From an uncultured Phycicoccus sp. (GTDB lineage Bacteria; Actinomycetota; Actinomycetes; Actinomycetales; Dermatophilaceae), in assembly GCF_947495705.1 (NCBI RefSeq), contig NZ_CANLZR010000006.1, positions 23,664 through 87,663 on the forward strand: a DNA stretch of 64,000 bases, given 5' to 3'. This document shows positions 39,528 to 51,935 of the stretch, in pieces. The stretch's first letter is position 1, and every line of letters begins with the position of its first letter. Below the pieces are notes generated by a model that was not told where the DNA came from, searched no databases, and saw only the letters and a program-made list of their open reading frames with translations. The translations under genes were made by a program, and so were the position numbers.

Positions 39528-40730
39528 TCACCCCGCCGCGTCCCGCATCGCCGGCGAGACGTAGATCGTCGTGACGCGAACCCCGTCGAGCCACGCTGTG
39601 AGCCGCTCGGCCTCGGCGTCGAGGGCTCGGCGTCCGGCGGCCGGCACGTCGTCGAGCAGACCGAGCCGCACCGAGGCGTCCTCGGCCTGCGCCCAGCAGC
39701 CGACGACCCGCCCGTCCCACCACGCCGTGGTCCCCGCGTTGCCCACGGTGTCGACGAGCGCCGGGCCGTGGTCGCCCAGGTAGAAGCCCCGCCCGCGCCA
39801 GCCCATCACCGTGGGGTCGAGGGTCGGCAGCAGGGCCGCCCACGGGTCGGGCGGCTCGACGGGCTCGAGGTCGTCGGGCAGCAGCCAGCCCACCACGGCG
39901 GAGCCGTCGAGCGAGACCGGGACGACCCCGAGGTCCGCGAGGGCCCCACGCACGGTCCCGAGCGTGCCGCCGAGCCACCACCGCAGGTCGTCCTCGGTAC
40001 CGGGGCCGAACGCGTGGAGCCACCGGCGGACGACCTCGGCGTGGGCCGCCCGCGGCTCGAGCGGCTCCGGCCGCTCGCCGAGCCAGGACTCCACCGTGGC
40101 GTACCGCGGCCTGGAGAGTCGCCAGTGCCCGGCGTTGCCGGCCCGGACCGCCCGCCCCTGGGCGGTGAGCACCCACAGCACCTGGGGCACGACGGGGACG
40201 CTCGCCCCCCACCGCGTGCCCGGGGAGCGGTCGATGGTCACGTCGAGGTCGGGGACGGCCTCGCGGACCTCGGGTGCGGTCAGCTCGCCCTCGCCGAGAG
40301 CCTCGAGCACCGTGGCCCGGGCCTCCTCGAGCCAGCGGGCGCCGTCCTGGGCCACCCCGGAGCGCTCGACGTCGCGAGCGATCCGGGCCGAGAGGCTCGT
40401 CGCGACCCGCGCCGCCGGCCCCCCGAGCATCGCCGGCAGGAGCGTCCGCGGCACCGCGAAGAGGGTCTGCCGCATGGCCGTCTGCTTGACGAGGTCGCGG
40501 TCGACGTACAGCGCGTTCTCGACGCCGGCGACGTCGCTACCGGGCACGCGGGCCAGGACCCCGAGGTGCACGGTGGCCGGCTCGGTCGCGTGCAGGCCGG
40601 CGAGGGCGTCGGCGGCGGCCACCGCGTCCGGGAAGCCGCAGCCGGCAGCGAGTCCCTGGCGGCGCGCCAGCCGGGCCCGCCGCTCGTCGTCGTCGACGTG
40701 GCGGACCGGCGTCGGCTGCTCGCGACTCAG
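39528..40730 (-). CDS. Winged-helix DNA-binding domain protein (HTH_42 family), CTG start
   Basis: Member of the DUF1006/HTH_42 family (winged-helix crosslink-repair or AlkX-like proteins). Family features are the N-terminal ARLARRQGLA and LHATEPATVHLGVLAR, the central RQTLFAVPR-type MRQTLFAVPRTLLP and a C-terminal beta-rich domain ending VYVSPAMRDAAG-like. The usual N-terminal helix is in frame only upstream of the first GTG, and no ATG, GTG or TTG precedes it before the Rieske gene. The best start is CTG at 40730 in a CTGA overlap with the Rieske stop, giving 400 residues. A DNA-repair role is inferred from the family only. Confidence 0.75.
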   Translation of the reverse strand: MSREQPTPVRHVDDDERRARLARRQGLAAGCGFPDAVAAADALAGLHATEPATVHLGVLARVPGSDVAGVENALYVDRDLVKQTAMRQTLFAVPRTLLPAMLGGPAARVATSLSARIARDVERSGVAQDGARWLEEARATVLEALGEGELTAPEVREAVPDLDVTIDRSPGTRWGASVPVVPQVLWVLTAQGRAVRAGNAGHWRLSRPRYATVESWLGERPEPLEPRAAHAEVVRRWLHAFGPGTEDDLRWWLGGTLGTVRGALADLGVVPVSLDGSAVVGWLLPDDLEPVEPPDPWAALLPTLDPTVMGWRGRGFYLGDHGPALVDTVGNAGTTAWWDGRVVGCWAQAEDASVRLGLLDDVPAAGRRALDAEAERLTAWLDGVRVTTIYVSPAMRDAAG

Positions 40731-41194
40731 GAGACGGAGAGGCCGTCGCCGCTGACGGTGACGGACTTCTCGGGGAGCGGCTTGGTCGCCGGGCCCTGGA
40801 CGACGGCGCCGCTCGTGATGTCGAACTGGCTCCCGTGGCACGGGCACGAGATGACGCCGTTCTCGACCCCACCGACCTGACAGCCCTGGTGGGTGCACAC
40901 CGACGAGAAGGCCTTGTACTGGCCTTCCGTCGGCTGCGTGACGACCGTCTGGATGCTCTCGAACACCCGCCCGCCGCCGACCGGGACGTCCGCGGCGGCG
41001 ATGGCCTCGGCCGCGGCCGAGCTGGCCGCCCCCGCCACCGAGTCGGCCGCCTCCTCGACGTCCCCGGAGCCACAGCCGGCCAGCGCGCCCGCGCCGACGA
41101 CGGCCGCTCCGACACCTCCGGCCGCCCGGAAGGTCTGGCGCCGGCTCACGCAGGCGCACTCGTGCTCGTGGGTCGGAACGTGCTCGGTACTCAT
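40727..41194 (-). CDS. Tat-exported Rieske [2Fe-2S] lipoprotein
   Basis: A 155-residue exported iron-sulfur protein. The N terminus is a twin-arginine signal (SRRQTF, R18-R19) ending in a lipobox LAGC (C41), so it should be folded with its cluster, exported by Tat and lipid-anchored. Cluster ligands are C100/H102 (CTHQGC) and C117/H120 (CPCHGS), with a C105-C119 disulfide expected. Before the signal lies an odd His/Cys-rich stretch (THEHECACV). The ATG has GGAGAGGG about 8 bases upstream. The redox partner is unknown; it may feed a membrane oxidoreductase. It is translationally coupled to the winged-helix gene. Confidence 0.9.
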   Translation of the reverse strand: MSTEHVPTHEHECACVSRRQTFRAAGGVGAAVVGAGALAGCGSGDVEEAADSVAGAASSAAAEAIAAADVPVGGGRVFESIQTVVTQPTEGQYKAFSSVCTHQGCQVGGVENGVISCPCHGSQFDITSGAVVQGPATKPLPEKSVTVSGDGLSVS

Positions 41195-41227
41195 GGGTTC
41201 GCCCTCTCCGTGGGTGGCCGGTCCCCC

Positions 41228-41333
41228 AGTATCACGCCGCCGGCTGGGAGACGGCCGCGCAGACGCGGACTCGGTCGAACGTCCACCAGGCTCCGCACGG
41301 CCAGGTAACAACTCGGCACCACTGTCCCGTCAA
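41228..41333 (-). promoter_or_regulatory. Candidate promoters for the Rieske gene
   Basis: Two weak candidates: GATACT (41233-41228), about 27 bases before transcription would reach the ATG; and TTGACG (41333-41328) with TGTTAC (41310-41305) at a 17-base spacer. Neither is decisive. Confidence 0.3.
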
Positions 41334-41360
41334 TGCTCGGTTCTGGGCCCCCCGTGTGGA

Positions 41361-41427
41361 TACATTCCTCCTGCTCGCCCTCGCGAGCCGGAGCAGATCT
41401 GCTCCAGATCCAGATACATACAGGAGG
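41361..41427 (+). promoter_or_regulatory. livJ promoter and structured leader
   Basis: A possible -10, TACATT (41361-41366), is followed by a stem GCTCGC/GCGAGC (41373-41388), then the perfect 16-bp palindrome GGAGCAGATCTGCTCC (41390-41405), a second GATACAT copy (41413-41419; first at 41359-41365) and a strong SD AGGAGG (41421-41427). The palindrome may be an operator or a regulatory hairpin. Confidence 0.45.
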
Positions 41428-41431
41428 AAAC

Positions 41432-42661
41432 GTGCCTCAGCGTTCCGTGGTTGCCGTTGGCGCCTCGCTCCTCGTGGCCTCGCTCGCGCTCGCTGGTTGC
41501 GGCACGCGCGGTGGCGACGACGGCGGGGAAACCGGTGGCGGTTCCAGCGACAACAAGGTCGCCAAGATCGGCGTCATCTCGCCGCTCTCGGGTGACCTGT
41601 CCGCGCTCGGCAAGGGCATCGAGCACTCGGTGGACCTCGCCATCAAGCAGGCGAACGAGTCCGGCGCCATCCCCGGCTGGACCCTCGAGCTCGCTGCCGA
41701 GGACGACCAGGCCTCCCCCGACGTGGGCAAGAACGCCGCGACGAAGCTGGCCTCGGACCCCGAGGTCGTCGGTGTCGTCGGCACCCTCAACTCCTCGGTC
41801 GCCCAGACGGTGCAGCCGGTCCTCGCGTCGGCCAACATCACGATGGTCTCCCCGGCCAACACGAACCCGGCCCTCACCCAGGGCGCGGACTTCGCGACCG
41901 CTCCGGAGCGTGCGTACCCGAACTACTTCCGCACCTGCACCACCGACTCGATCCAGGGCCCCTTCGCGGCGCGTTACCTGTACGAGAAGGCGGGCGTCAA
42001 GGAGGTCGCGACGGTCCACGACAAGAAGACCTACGGCCAGGGCCTCGTCGACGCGTTCACCGAGGAGTACAAGAAGCTCGGTGGCACGGTCGTCGCGACC
42101 GAGACGATCAACCCCGACGACGACAAGTACGACGCCGTCGTCAGCAAGATCAAGCCGAAGAACCCGGGCGCCGTCTACTACGGCGGTGAGTACCCGCAGG
42201 CCGGTCCGTTCTCGCAGCAGATGAAGGCGGCCGGGCTCAACGTCCCGCTCATGGGTGGCGACGGCATCTACTCGGGCGAGTTCATCAAGCTGGCGGGCTC
42301 CACCGCCGACGGTGACCTCAGCACCGCCATCGGCGCCCCGACCGACACCCTCGCCTCGGCGAAGGACTTCGTCGCGGCGTACGACGCAGCCGGCTACTCC
42401 GAGAAGTACGAGGCCTACGGTGCCTACGCGTACGACGCGGCGACGGCGATCATCGAGGCCCTCAAGGTCTCGCTCAAGGACGCCGAGTCGGCCGAGGCCG
42501 CCCGTCAGGGCACCATCGACGCCATGAGCAACGTCGCGTTCGACGGCGTCACCGGCAAGGTGGCCTTCGACGAGTACGGCGACACGACCTCGCGCGTCCT
42601 CACCGTCTACGAGGTGGACGGCGACGCGTGGACCGCGGTCAACACGGAGGAGTTCAAGTAA
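41432..42661 (+). CDS. livJ: Branched-chain amino acid ABC substrate-binding lipoprotein
   Basis: Periplasmic-binding-type lipoprotein that captures branched-chain or related amino acids for the LivHMGF transporter. The signal ends in LALAGC (C23). The mature domain begins VAKIGVISPLSGDLSALG and has VVGVVGTLNSSVAQTV, typical of type I Leu/Ile/Val-binding proteins. Length 409 aa. The GTG at 41432 follows AGGAGG by 5 bases, the strongest SD in the window. The gene is followed by two hairpins before livH. Exact ligand is not predictable. Confidence 0.93.
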   Translation: MPQRSVVAVGASLLVASLALAGCGTRGGDDGGETGGGSSDNKVAKIGVISPLSGDLSALGKGIEHSVDLAIKQANESGAIPGWTLELAAEDDQASPDVGKNAATKLASDPEVVGVVGTLNSSVAQTVQPVLASANITMVSPANTNPALTQGADFATAPERAYPNYFRTCTTDSIQGPFAARYLYEKAGVKEVATVHDKKTYGQGLVDAFTEEYKKLGGTVVATETINPDDDKYDAVVSKIKPKNPGAVYYGGEYPQAGPFSQQMKAAGLNVPLMGGDGIYSGEFIKLAGSTADGDLSTAIGAPTDTLASAKDFVAAYDAAGYSEKYEAYGAYAYDAATAIIEALKVSLKDAESAEAARQGTIDAMSNVAFDGVTGKVAFDEYGDTTSRVLTVYEVDGDAWTAVNTEEFK

Positions 42662-42672
42662 ACCTCCCCGTG

Positions 42673-42725
42673 ACGGCTCAGCCGTGACACCCGACGGCGG
42701 GGGTGGTCTTCCCGACCACCCCCGC
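42673..42725 (+). terminator. Two hairpins between livJ and livH (attenuator)
   Basis: ACGGC-TCA-GCCGT (42673-42685), then a 12-bp stem GCGGGGGTGGTC / GACCACCCCCGC with a TTCCC loop (42697-42725). The second is terminator-like and could leave livJ expressed above the membrane genes. The remaining gap (192 bases total) holds nothing else obvious. Confidence 0.6.
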
Positions 42726-42853
42726 TGTCGATGCCCGCCACCGACAGTGCGCCCCGCCCCCTCCGAGGCGGGTCCCGAGTGGCGTGCCGTGGGGCCACAC
42801 CCCACCCGCTACAGTCCCCCCAGCCAGCAAGCACGTCACCATCGGGAGTTCGT

Positions 42854-43795
42854 GTGGACGCCTTTGCCCAGCAGCTCGTCAACGGGTTGACCCTCGGGTC
42901 GTTGTACGCGCTCATCGCGGTCGGTTACACCGTGGTCTACGGCATCATCCAGCTCATCAACTTCGCCCACGGCGAGATCTTCATGATCGGCGCGTTCGGC
43001 GCCCTCTCGACCTGGATCGTCCTGTTCAAGGGCCAGACGGCCCTGTGGATGCTGCCCGTCATGATCGTCGGCGCGATCGCGGCGTCGGTCGTCACCGCGG
43101 TGATCATGGAACGCGCCGCCTACCGGCCGCTGCGGGGCGCTCCCCGCCTCGCGCCGCTCATCACCGCGATCGGCATCTCGGTGTTCCTCCAGGAGGGCGT
43201 CCGGCTCCTGTACGGCAAGGTCCCCGGCTTCCCGGACGCCAAGCAGAAGGTCCCCTTCCCGGTCATCGACGGGATCACCGGCCAGTCCTGGAACCCCGGC
43301 AACATCGTCATCCAGCGCGCGGCGGCGTTCACGATCCTCGCGCTCGTCGTGTGCGCCATCGGGCTGTGGATCTTCGTCAACCGGACCAAGACCGGCCGCG
43401 CCATGCAGGCCGTCTCGCAGGACCCCGACACCGCGCGGCTCATGGGCATCAACGTCAACCGGATCATCGTCGTCGCCTTCATCATCGGGGCGACCCTCGC
43501 GGCCATCGCCGGCGTCGCCCAGGGGCTCCAGGTGACCAACATCAACTTCAAGATGGGCTTCCTCGCGGGCCTCAAGGCCTTCACGGCGGCGGTCCTCGGC
43601 GGCATCGGCAACGTCTGGGGCGCCGTGCTCGGCGGTCTCACCCTCGGGATCGTGGAGTCGATGGCCGTCCAGTTCGTCCCCGGCACGTTCGGCGGCAGCC
43701 CGTGGAAGGACGTCTGGGCGTTCGCCATCCTCATCCTCGTGCTCGTCTTCCGACCACAAGGACTCCTCGGCGCGAAGGTGGTGGACCGGGCATGA
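42854..43795 (+). CDS. livH: Branched-chain amino acid ABC permease LivH
   Basis: Membrane permease subunit. VNGLTLGSLYALIAVGYTVVYGI and LINFAHGEIFMIGAF are the LivH hallmark; the C-terminal AAVLGGIGNVWGAVLGG and FRPQGLLG are conserved. Written as separate motifs these cover most of a 313-residue, roughly eight-helix protein. I chose GTG at 42854 with GGGAG 7 bases upstream. It overlaps livM by ATGA. Confidence 0.95.
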   Translation: MDAFAQQLVNGLTLGSLYALIAVGYTVVYGIIQLINFAHGEIFMIGAFGALSTWIVLFKGQTALWMLPVMIVGAIAASVVTAVIMERAAYRPLRGAPRLAPLITAIGISVFLQEGVRLLYGKVPGFPDAKQKVPFPVIDGITGQSWNPGNIVIQRAAAFTILALVVCAIGLWIFVNRTKTGRAMQAVSQDPDTARLMGINVNRIIVVAFIIGATLAAIAGVAQGLQVTNINFKMGFLAGLKAFTAAVLGGIGNVWGAVLGGLTLGIVESMAVQFVPGTFGGSPWKDVWAFAILILVLVFRPQGLLGAKVVDRA

Positions 43796-45489
43796 GCACC
43801 GTCCTCGAACACGGAAACGACTCGCGGGTCGACGGGATCCGCAACCGGCTGGCTCCGCGCGCGGCCGGGCTCGCCCTGGCCGGCGGTGTCGTCCTGCTGC
43901 TCAGCGGCCTGCTGTCCTGGTCCTACGACGACCGCATCCTCGGCGACATCAGCATCCGCTTCTACCCGGCGGGCATCCAGGTCTACGTCATGGTGCTCGG
44001 CGCGGTCGCCATCGCCCTGGCGGTGCTCCTGTTCCGTCGCCCGGGCTGGCTCGACCCCGGCCGGGGACTCAAGGCGATCGGCCTCGGGTCGCTCGTCTTC
44101 GTCGCCGGTGCGCTGCTCGCCATCACCGTCCAGGCCGGTGGCCTGGTCAATGTCAACGAGGGCGCCTGGGTGGCGCTCGTCGGCGCGCTCCTGGTCCTCG
44201 CCGGCGGCGGCCTGGCTGCGGAGGTCGACCTCGACGTCCGCACCTGGCCGCGCCTGAAGAGCTCCTACGAGATCCTCATCATCGTGCTGGCGCTGGCCAT
44301 GCTGCTCTTCGTCACCGCGTACACCCTCGACGTCGAGAACTCGGCGACCTTCGGGACGCTCCTGGTCACCATCCTCACGGTGACGGTCGGGTTGCTCATG
44401 GCGGGCCTCGGTGAGTACATCGGCTTCATCGGCCAGAACAACCGGCGCCCGCTCGTGCTCTCGGCGTTCCTCGTCGCCTTCCTCTTCCCGTTCACCCAGG
44501 GCGGCTCGAACGCGAACATGTCGATCGCGACCCAGATCCTCATCTTCGCGGCGACGGCTCTCGGCCTGAACATCGTCGTCGGCCTCGCCGGCCTGCTCGA
44601 CCTCGGCTACATCGCCTTTCTCGGCACCGGCGCCTACGTCGGCGCGATGCTGTCGGAGTCGACGTTCGCGACGATCGGCTGGAAGCCCCCGTTCTTCGTC
44701 GTCATGCTCTGCGGCATGGCCGTCGCCGCGGTCTTCGGCCTCATCATCGGCTCCCCCACGCTGCGGGTCTCCGGCGACTACCTCGCCATCGTCACCCTGG
44801 GCTTCGGCGAGATCTTCCGGCTCGCCATGTTCAACCTCGACGGCAACAACGGCCCGGACCTCACCAACGGCCCCAACGGCATCCCCGGCATCCCGGACCT
44901 CAACTTCTTCGGGTTCGACTTCGGCGAGACGCACACCGTCGCCGGCATCCCGCTGGGCCGCTTCAGCAACTACTACTTCCTGCTCCTGCTCCTCGTCGCG
45001 CTCGTCATCCTCGTCTTCTCGCGGCTCAACGACAGCCGGATCGGACGGGGCTGGGTCGCGATCCGCGAGGACGAGCGGGCCGCCGAGGCGATGGGCGTCA
45101 ACGTCTTCGGCCTCAAGCTGCTCGCGTTCGCGGTCGGCGCCTCGCTCGCCGGCCTGGCGGGCACCATCAAGGCGCACCAGGACACGTCGGTGACGCCGGA
45201 CCAGTACATCTTCCTCGAGTCCGCGTTCCTGCTCGCCGCCGTCGTCCTCGGCGGCATGGGCACGGTCGCCGGGGTCCTCGTCGGCGCGACGATCCTCAAG
45301 CTCCTCCCCGAGAAGCTGCGCGAGGTCAACGACTACCGGCTCTTCAGCTTCGGTCTGCTCCTCGTCCTCATGATGCGGTTCCGTCCGGAGGGCCTCGTGC
45401 CGAGCAAGCGTCGCCAGCTGGAGTTCCACGAGGACGACGAGCATCTCGTCGAGCTCGCCCAGACCGAGCACCTGGAGGAGTCCAAGTGA
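43792..45489 (+). CDS. livM: Branched-chain amino acid ABC permease LivM, N-terminally extended
   Basis: Second permease subunit. The canonical LivM core begins near residue 245 (GLNIVVGLAGLLDLGYIAF) and contains SPTLRVSGDYLAIVTLGFGE and AIREDERAAEAMGVN. Before it are about 240 extra residues with roughly six more hydrophobic segments (for example LALAGGVVLLLSGLLSW and YVMVLGAVAIALAVLLF). Total 565 residues, against about 300-420 for ordinary LivM. It overlaps both livH and livG by 4 bases. Confidence 0.93.
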   Translation: MSTVLEHGNDSRVDGIRNRLAPRAAGLALAGGVVLLLSGLLSWSYDDRILGDISIRFYPAGIQVYVMVLGAVAIALAVLLFRRPGWLDPGRGLKAIGLGSLVFVAGALLAITVQAGGLVNVNEGAWVALVGALLVLAGGGLAAEVDLDVRTWPRLKSSYEILIIVLALAMLLFVTAYTLDVENSATFGTLLVTILTVTVGLLMAGLGEYIGFIGQNNRRPLVLSAFLVAFLFPFTQGGSNANMSIATQILIFAATALGLNIVVGLAGLLDLGYIAFLGTGAYVGAMLSESTFATIGWKPPFFVVMLCGMAVAAVFGLIIGSPTLRVSGDYLAIVTLGFGEIFRLAMFNLDGNNGPDLTNGPNGIPGIPDLNFFGFDFGETHTVAGIPLGRFSNYYFLLLLLVALVILVFSRLNDSRIGRGWVAIREDERAAEAMGVNVFGLKLLAFAVGASLAGLAGTIKAHQDTSVTPDQYIFLESAFLLAAVVLGGMGTVAGVLVGATILKLLPEKLREVNDYRLFSFGLLLVLMMRFRPEGLVPSKRRQLEFHEDDEHLVELAQTEHLEESK

Positions 45490-46315
45490 CCGTCACCGAG
45501 TCCCCGCAGTCGTCCGCGCACCACATCGGCGACAAGGTCGTCCTCGAGGCGAACGACGTCACGATGCGCTTCGGCGGCCTCACCGCCGTCGACTCCGTGA
45601 GCATGACCGTCCACGAGGGCGAGATCGTCGGCCTCATCGGGCCCAACGGCGCCGGGAAGACGACGTTCTTCAACTGCCTCACCGGGCTGTACATCCCCAC
45701 CGAGGGCAAGGTCACGCTCAACGGCGCCACCCTGCCGCCGAAGCCGCTCAAGGTGGTGCGCGCCGGCATGGCGCGCACGTTCCAGAACATCCGGCTCTTC
45801 AACAACATGACCGCCCTCGAGAACGTCATGGTCGGCCGCTACTGCCGGACGTCGTCGATGGCGCTCACCTCGATCCTGCGAGGGCCGAAGTTCCGGCGCG
45901 AGGAGGCCGAGACCCGGGAGCGGGCCCAGGAGCTGCTCGACTACGTCGGCCTCGGCTCGGCGACCGAGATCCTCGCGCGCAACCTGCCCTACGGCGACCA
46001 GCGCCGGCTCGAGATCGCCCGGGCGATCGCCACCGACCCGCAGATCCTGCTCCTCGACGAGCCGACCGCGGGCATGAACCCGCGCGAGACCGAGGAGACG
46101 ATGCACCTGATCTTCAAGATCAGGGAGAGCGGCCTGGCCGTCGTCGTCATCGAGCACGACATGCGGTTCATCTTCAACCTGTGCGACCGGGTGCTCTGCC
46201 TCGTCCAGGGCGAGGTCCTCATCGAGGGCAGCCCCGGCGAGGTCCAGTCCGACCCCCGGGTGATCGAGGCCTACATCGGCGGCGACGCCGAGGACGACGA
46301 GGAGGAGGAGAACGC

Positions 46316-46319
<4 letters not shown>
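45486..46319 (+). CDS. livG: Branched-chain amino acid ABC ATPase LivG
   Basis: One of two ATPases powering the transporter. Walker A is GPNGAGKTT, with FNCLTGLYIPTEG and RTFQNIRLF typical of LivG, and Walker B ILLLDEPTAGMNPRE. The signature is replaced by LPYGDQRRLEIARA, as in other LivG proteins. Length 277 aa with an acidic C terminus. GTGA overlap with livM and with livF. Confidence 0.95.
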
Positions 46320-47027
<708 letters not shown>

Positions 47028-47029
<2 letters not shown>

Positions 47030-47068
47030 GGCGGGGGCCGGGTCCCCCGCCTCGCGTGGGACCCGGCC
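47028..47068. terminator. Two mutually exclusive hairpins between livF and uvrA
   Basis: Hairpin A: GAGGCGGGGG (47028-47037) with CCCCCGCCTC (47044-47053), loop 6. Hairpin B: GGCCGGGTCCC (47036-47046) with GGGACCCGGCC (47058-47068), loop 11. They share bases and cannot both form. A suits livF, B suits uvrA on the minus strand. Confidence 0.6.
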
Positions 47069-50065
<2,997 letters not shown>

Positions 50066-50072
50066 CCGGGCA

Positions 50073-50078
50073 ATGCTA
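50073..50078 (-). promoter_or_regulatory. uvrA -10 (TAGCAT), leaderless spacing
   Basis: TAGCAT then 7 bases to the uvrA GTG. No LexA-type palindrome is visible in the 67-base divergent gap. Confidence 0.6.
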
Positions 50079-50119
50079 GGCGGAGACACCGACAGGGCCG
50101 TCCACGGAGGTGCGCCGTC

Positions 50120-50125
50120 TAGGGT
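50120..50125 (+). promoter_or_regulatory. GH15 gene -10 (TAGGGT), leaderless spacing
   Basis: TAGGGT then 7 bases to the GTG at 50133. The intervening CGGGGAG resembles an SD but touches the start codon. Confidence 0.6.
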
Positions 50126-50132
50126 CGGGGAG

Positions 50133-51926
50133 GTGAGCACCCCCATCGCGGACTACGCCCTGCTCGGTGACACCGAGCGCGCCGCCCTGGTCAGCCGGGC
50201 CGGTTCTGTCGACTGGCTCTGCCTGCCCCGGTTCGACTCCCCCGCCTGTTTCGCGGCGATCCTCGGCACCGAGGAGCACGGGCGGTGGCTCCTCGGCCCG
50301 GCCGGTGAGGCCCGCTCGACCCGCGCCTACCGGGAGAACAGCTTCGTCCTCGACACCGTCCACGAGACGGCGTCCGGGCGGGTCCGGGTCACCGACCTCA
50401 TGCCCTTCGACGACGACCGGGCCGACCTCGTGCGGGTCGTGGAGGGGCTCGACGGGGAGGTCGAGATGGTCCACGAGTGGGTGGTGCGGACCGGCTACGG
50501 GAAGATCCTGCCCTGGGTGTCGCGCATCGAGGACGCCCAGGGCACGACCGTCATCCGCGCCATCGCAGGACCCGACCTGCTCGTCCTGCGGGGCGACCGG
50601 CTGCCCGAGCCCGAGGACCACCACCACCGGGACCGCTTCACCGTCCGCGCCGGCGAGCGGCTCCGGTTCTCGATGACCCGCGTCCCCTCGTGGTGCGACG
50701 TCCCGGAGGCCCTCGACGTGGACCCGCGGATCGAGGACACCGTGCGCCGGTTCGACGACTGGGCCTCCCGGCACGGGCACGACGGGCCCTACCGCGACGC
50801 GGTGACGCGCTCCCTCCTCGTCCTGCGGCTCCTCACCGACGAGGTGCGCGGCGGGATCGTCGCGGCCCCGACGACCAGCCTTCCCGAGGACATCGGCGGG
50901 GAGCGCAACTGGGACTACCGGTACTGCTGGCTGCGCGACGCCTCCCTCACCCTCGAGGCCTTCCTCGGCTGCGGGTACGTCGAGGAGACCAGGCTGTGGC
51001 GCGACTGGCTGGTGCGCGCCGTCGCCGGCGACCCGGCCGACCTGCAGATCATGTACGCGGTCGACGGCTCCCGCGACCTCCCCGAGCGCGAGCTCGACCA
51101 TCTGCCGGGCTACGAGGGGTCCCGCCCGGTCCGGATCGGCAACGGCGCCGTCGACCAGCGCCAGAGCGACGTGCTCGGGGAGGTGATGATCGCGCTCGAC
51201 CGCGCCCGCACCGCCGGCCTCAGCGAGTCCCACGAGACGTGGGAGGTCCAGCGCCTCCTCGTCGACGACCTCGCCGGCCACTGGGACCAGGCCGACCACG
51301 GGCTGTGGGAGATCCGCGGGCCGGCCCGTCACTTCACCCACTCCCGGGTCATGGTGTGGGCGGCCTTCGACCGGGCCATCCGGGCCGTGGAGGACCACGG
51401 TCACGACGGCGACGTCGACCGTTGGCGCGAGCTGCGGGACCGGGTGCACGCCGAGGTGTGCGAGCGCGGCTACGACGCCGCCCGCAACACCTTCACCCAG
51501 CACTACGACACCCACGAGCTCGACGCCTCGCTGCTCCTCATCCCCACGGTCGGGTTCCTCCCCGGCGACGACCCGCGGGTGCAGGGCACCATCAAGGCCG
51601 TCGAGGAGGACCTCCTCAAGGACGGCTTCCTCCGGCGCTACCGCACCGAGAGCGGCGTCGACGGGCTCGACGGCGAGGAGAACCCGTTCCTCGCGTGCTC
51701 CTTCTGGCTGGCGGAGTCCTACGCGCGGTGCGGCCGCCTCGACGACGCGCACGCGATGATGCAGCGGGTCATCGCCGTCTCGAACGACCTCGGGCTGCTC
51801 AGCGAGGAGTACGACCCGCACACCGAGCGGCTCGTCGGCAACTTCCCCCAGGCGTTCTCGCATCTCGCGCTCGTGCAGGCGGCGGACGCGATCGAGGAGG
51901 CCGACCGGGTCCGCGCCGCGGAGTAG
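50133..51926 (+). CDS. Glycoside hydrolase family 15 protein (trehalase/glucoamylase-like)
   Basis: A 597-residue cytoplasmic GH15 enzyme. It has the N-terminal beta domain ([35 protein letters not shown]) and the (alpha/alpha)6 barrel with [19 protein letters not shown] and [18 protein letters not shown], typical of bacterial GH15 proteins including the trehalases of mycobacteria. No signal peptide. GTG at 50133 lies 7 bases after TAGGGT. Substrate could be trehalose or an alpha-glucan; sequence alone does not decide. Its TAG stop is part of the next gene's predicted -10. Confidence 0.92.
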   Translation: MSTPIADYALLGDTERAALVSRAGSVDWLCLPRFDSPACFAAILGTEEHGRWLLGPAGEARSTRAYRENSFVLDTVHETASGRVRVTDLMPFDDDRADLVRVVEGLDGEVEMVHEWVVRTGYGKILPWVSRIEDAQGTTVIRAIAGPDLLVLRGDRLPEPEDHHHRDRFTVRAGERLRFSMTRVPSWCDVPEALDVDPRIEDTVRRFDDWASRHGHDGPYRDAVTRSLLVLRLLTDEVRGGIVAAPTTSLPEDIGGERNWDYRYCWLRDASLTLEAFLGCGYVEETRLWRDWLVRAVAGDPADLQIMYAVDGSRDLPERELDHLPGYEGSRPVRIGNGAVDQRQSDVLGEVMIALDRARTAGLSESHETWEVQRLLVDDLAGHWDQADHGLWEIRGPARHFTHSRVMVWAAFDRAIRAVEDHGHDGDVDRWRELRDRVHAEVCERGYDAARNTFTQHYDTHELDASLLLIPTVGFLPGDDPRVQGTIKAVEEDLLKDGFLRRYRTESGVDGLDGEENPFLACSFWLAESYARCGRLDDAHAMMQRVIAVSNDLGLLSEEYDPHTERLVGNFPQAFSHLALVQAADAIEEADRVRAAE

Positions 51927-51929
51927 CGT
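51924..51929 (+). promoter_or_regulatory. -10 (TAGCGT) built on the GH15 stop codon
   Basis: The TAG stop at 51924-51926 forms the first half of TAGCGT, which lies 6 bases before the next ATG. Confidence 0.5.
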
Positions 51930-51935
51930 CGGACC

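Noticed and set aside
41271..41290. TCGAACGT resembling a LexA half site
   Set aside because: Only one half is present, no symmetric partner, and it is not near a repair gene start.
42703..43791. livM extended upstream to a 928-residue frame
   Set aside because: The upstream part overlaps livH out of frame and has no membrane pattern; ATG at 43792 overlaps the livH stop as in the rest of the operon.
43120..45471. 783-residue open frame opposite livM
   Set aside because: Extremely Glu/Asp/Arg-rich, expected as the complement of a membrane protein; not a gene.
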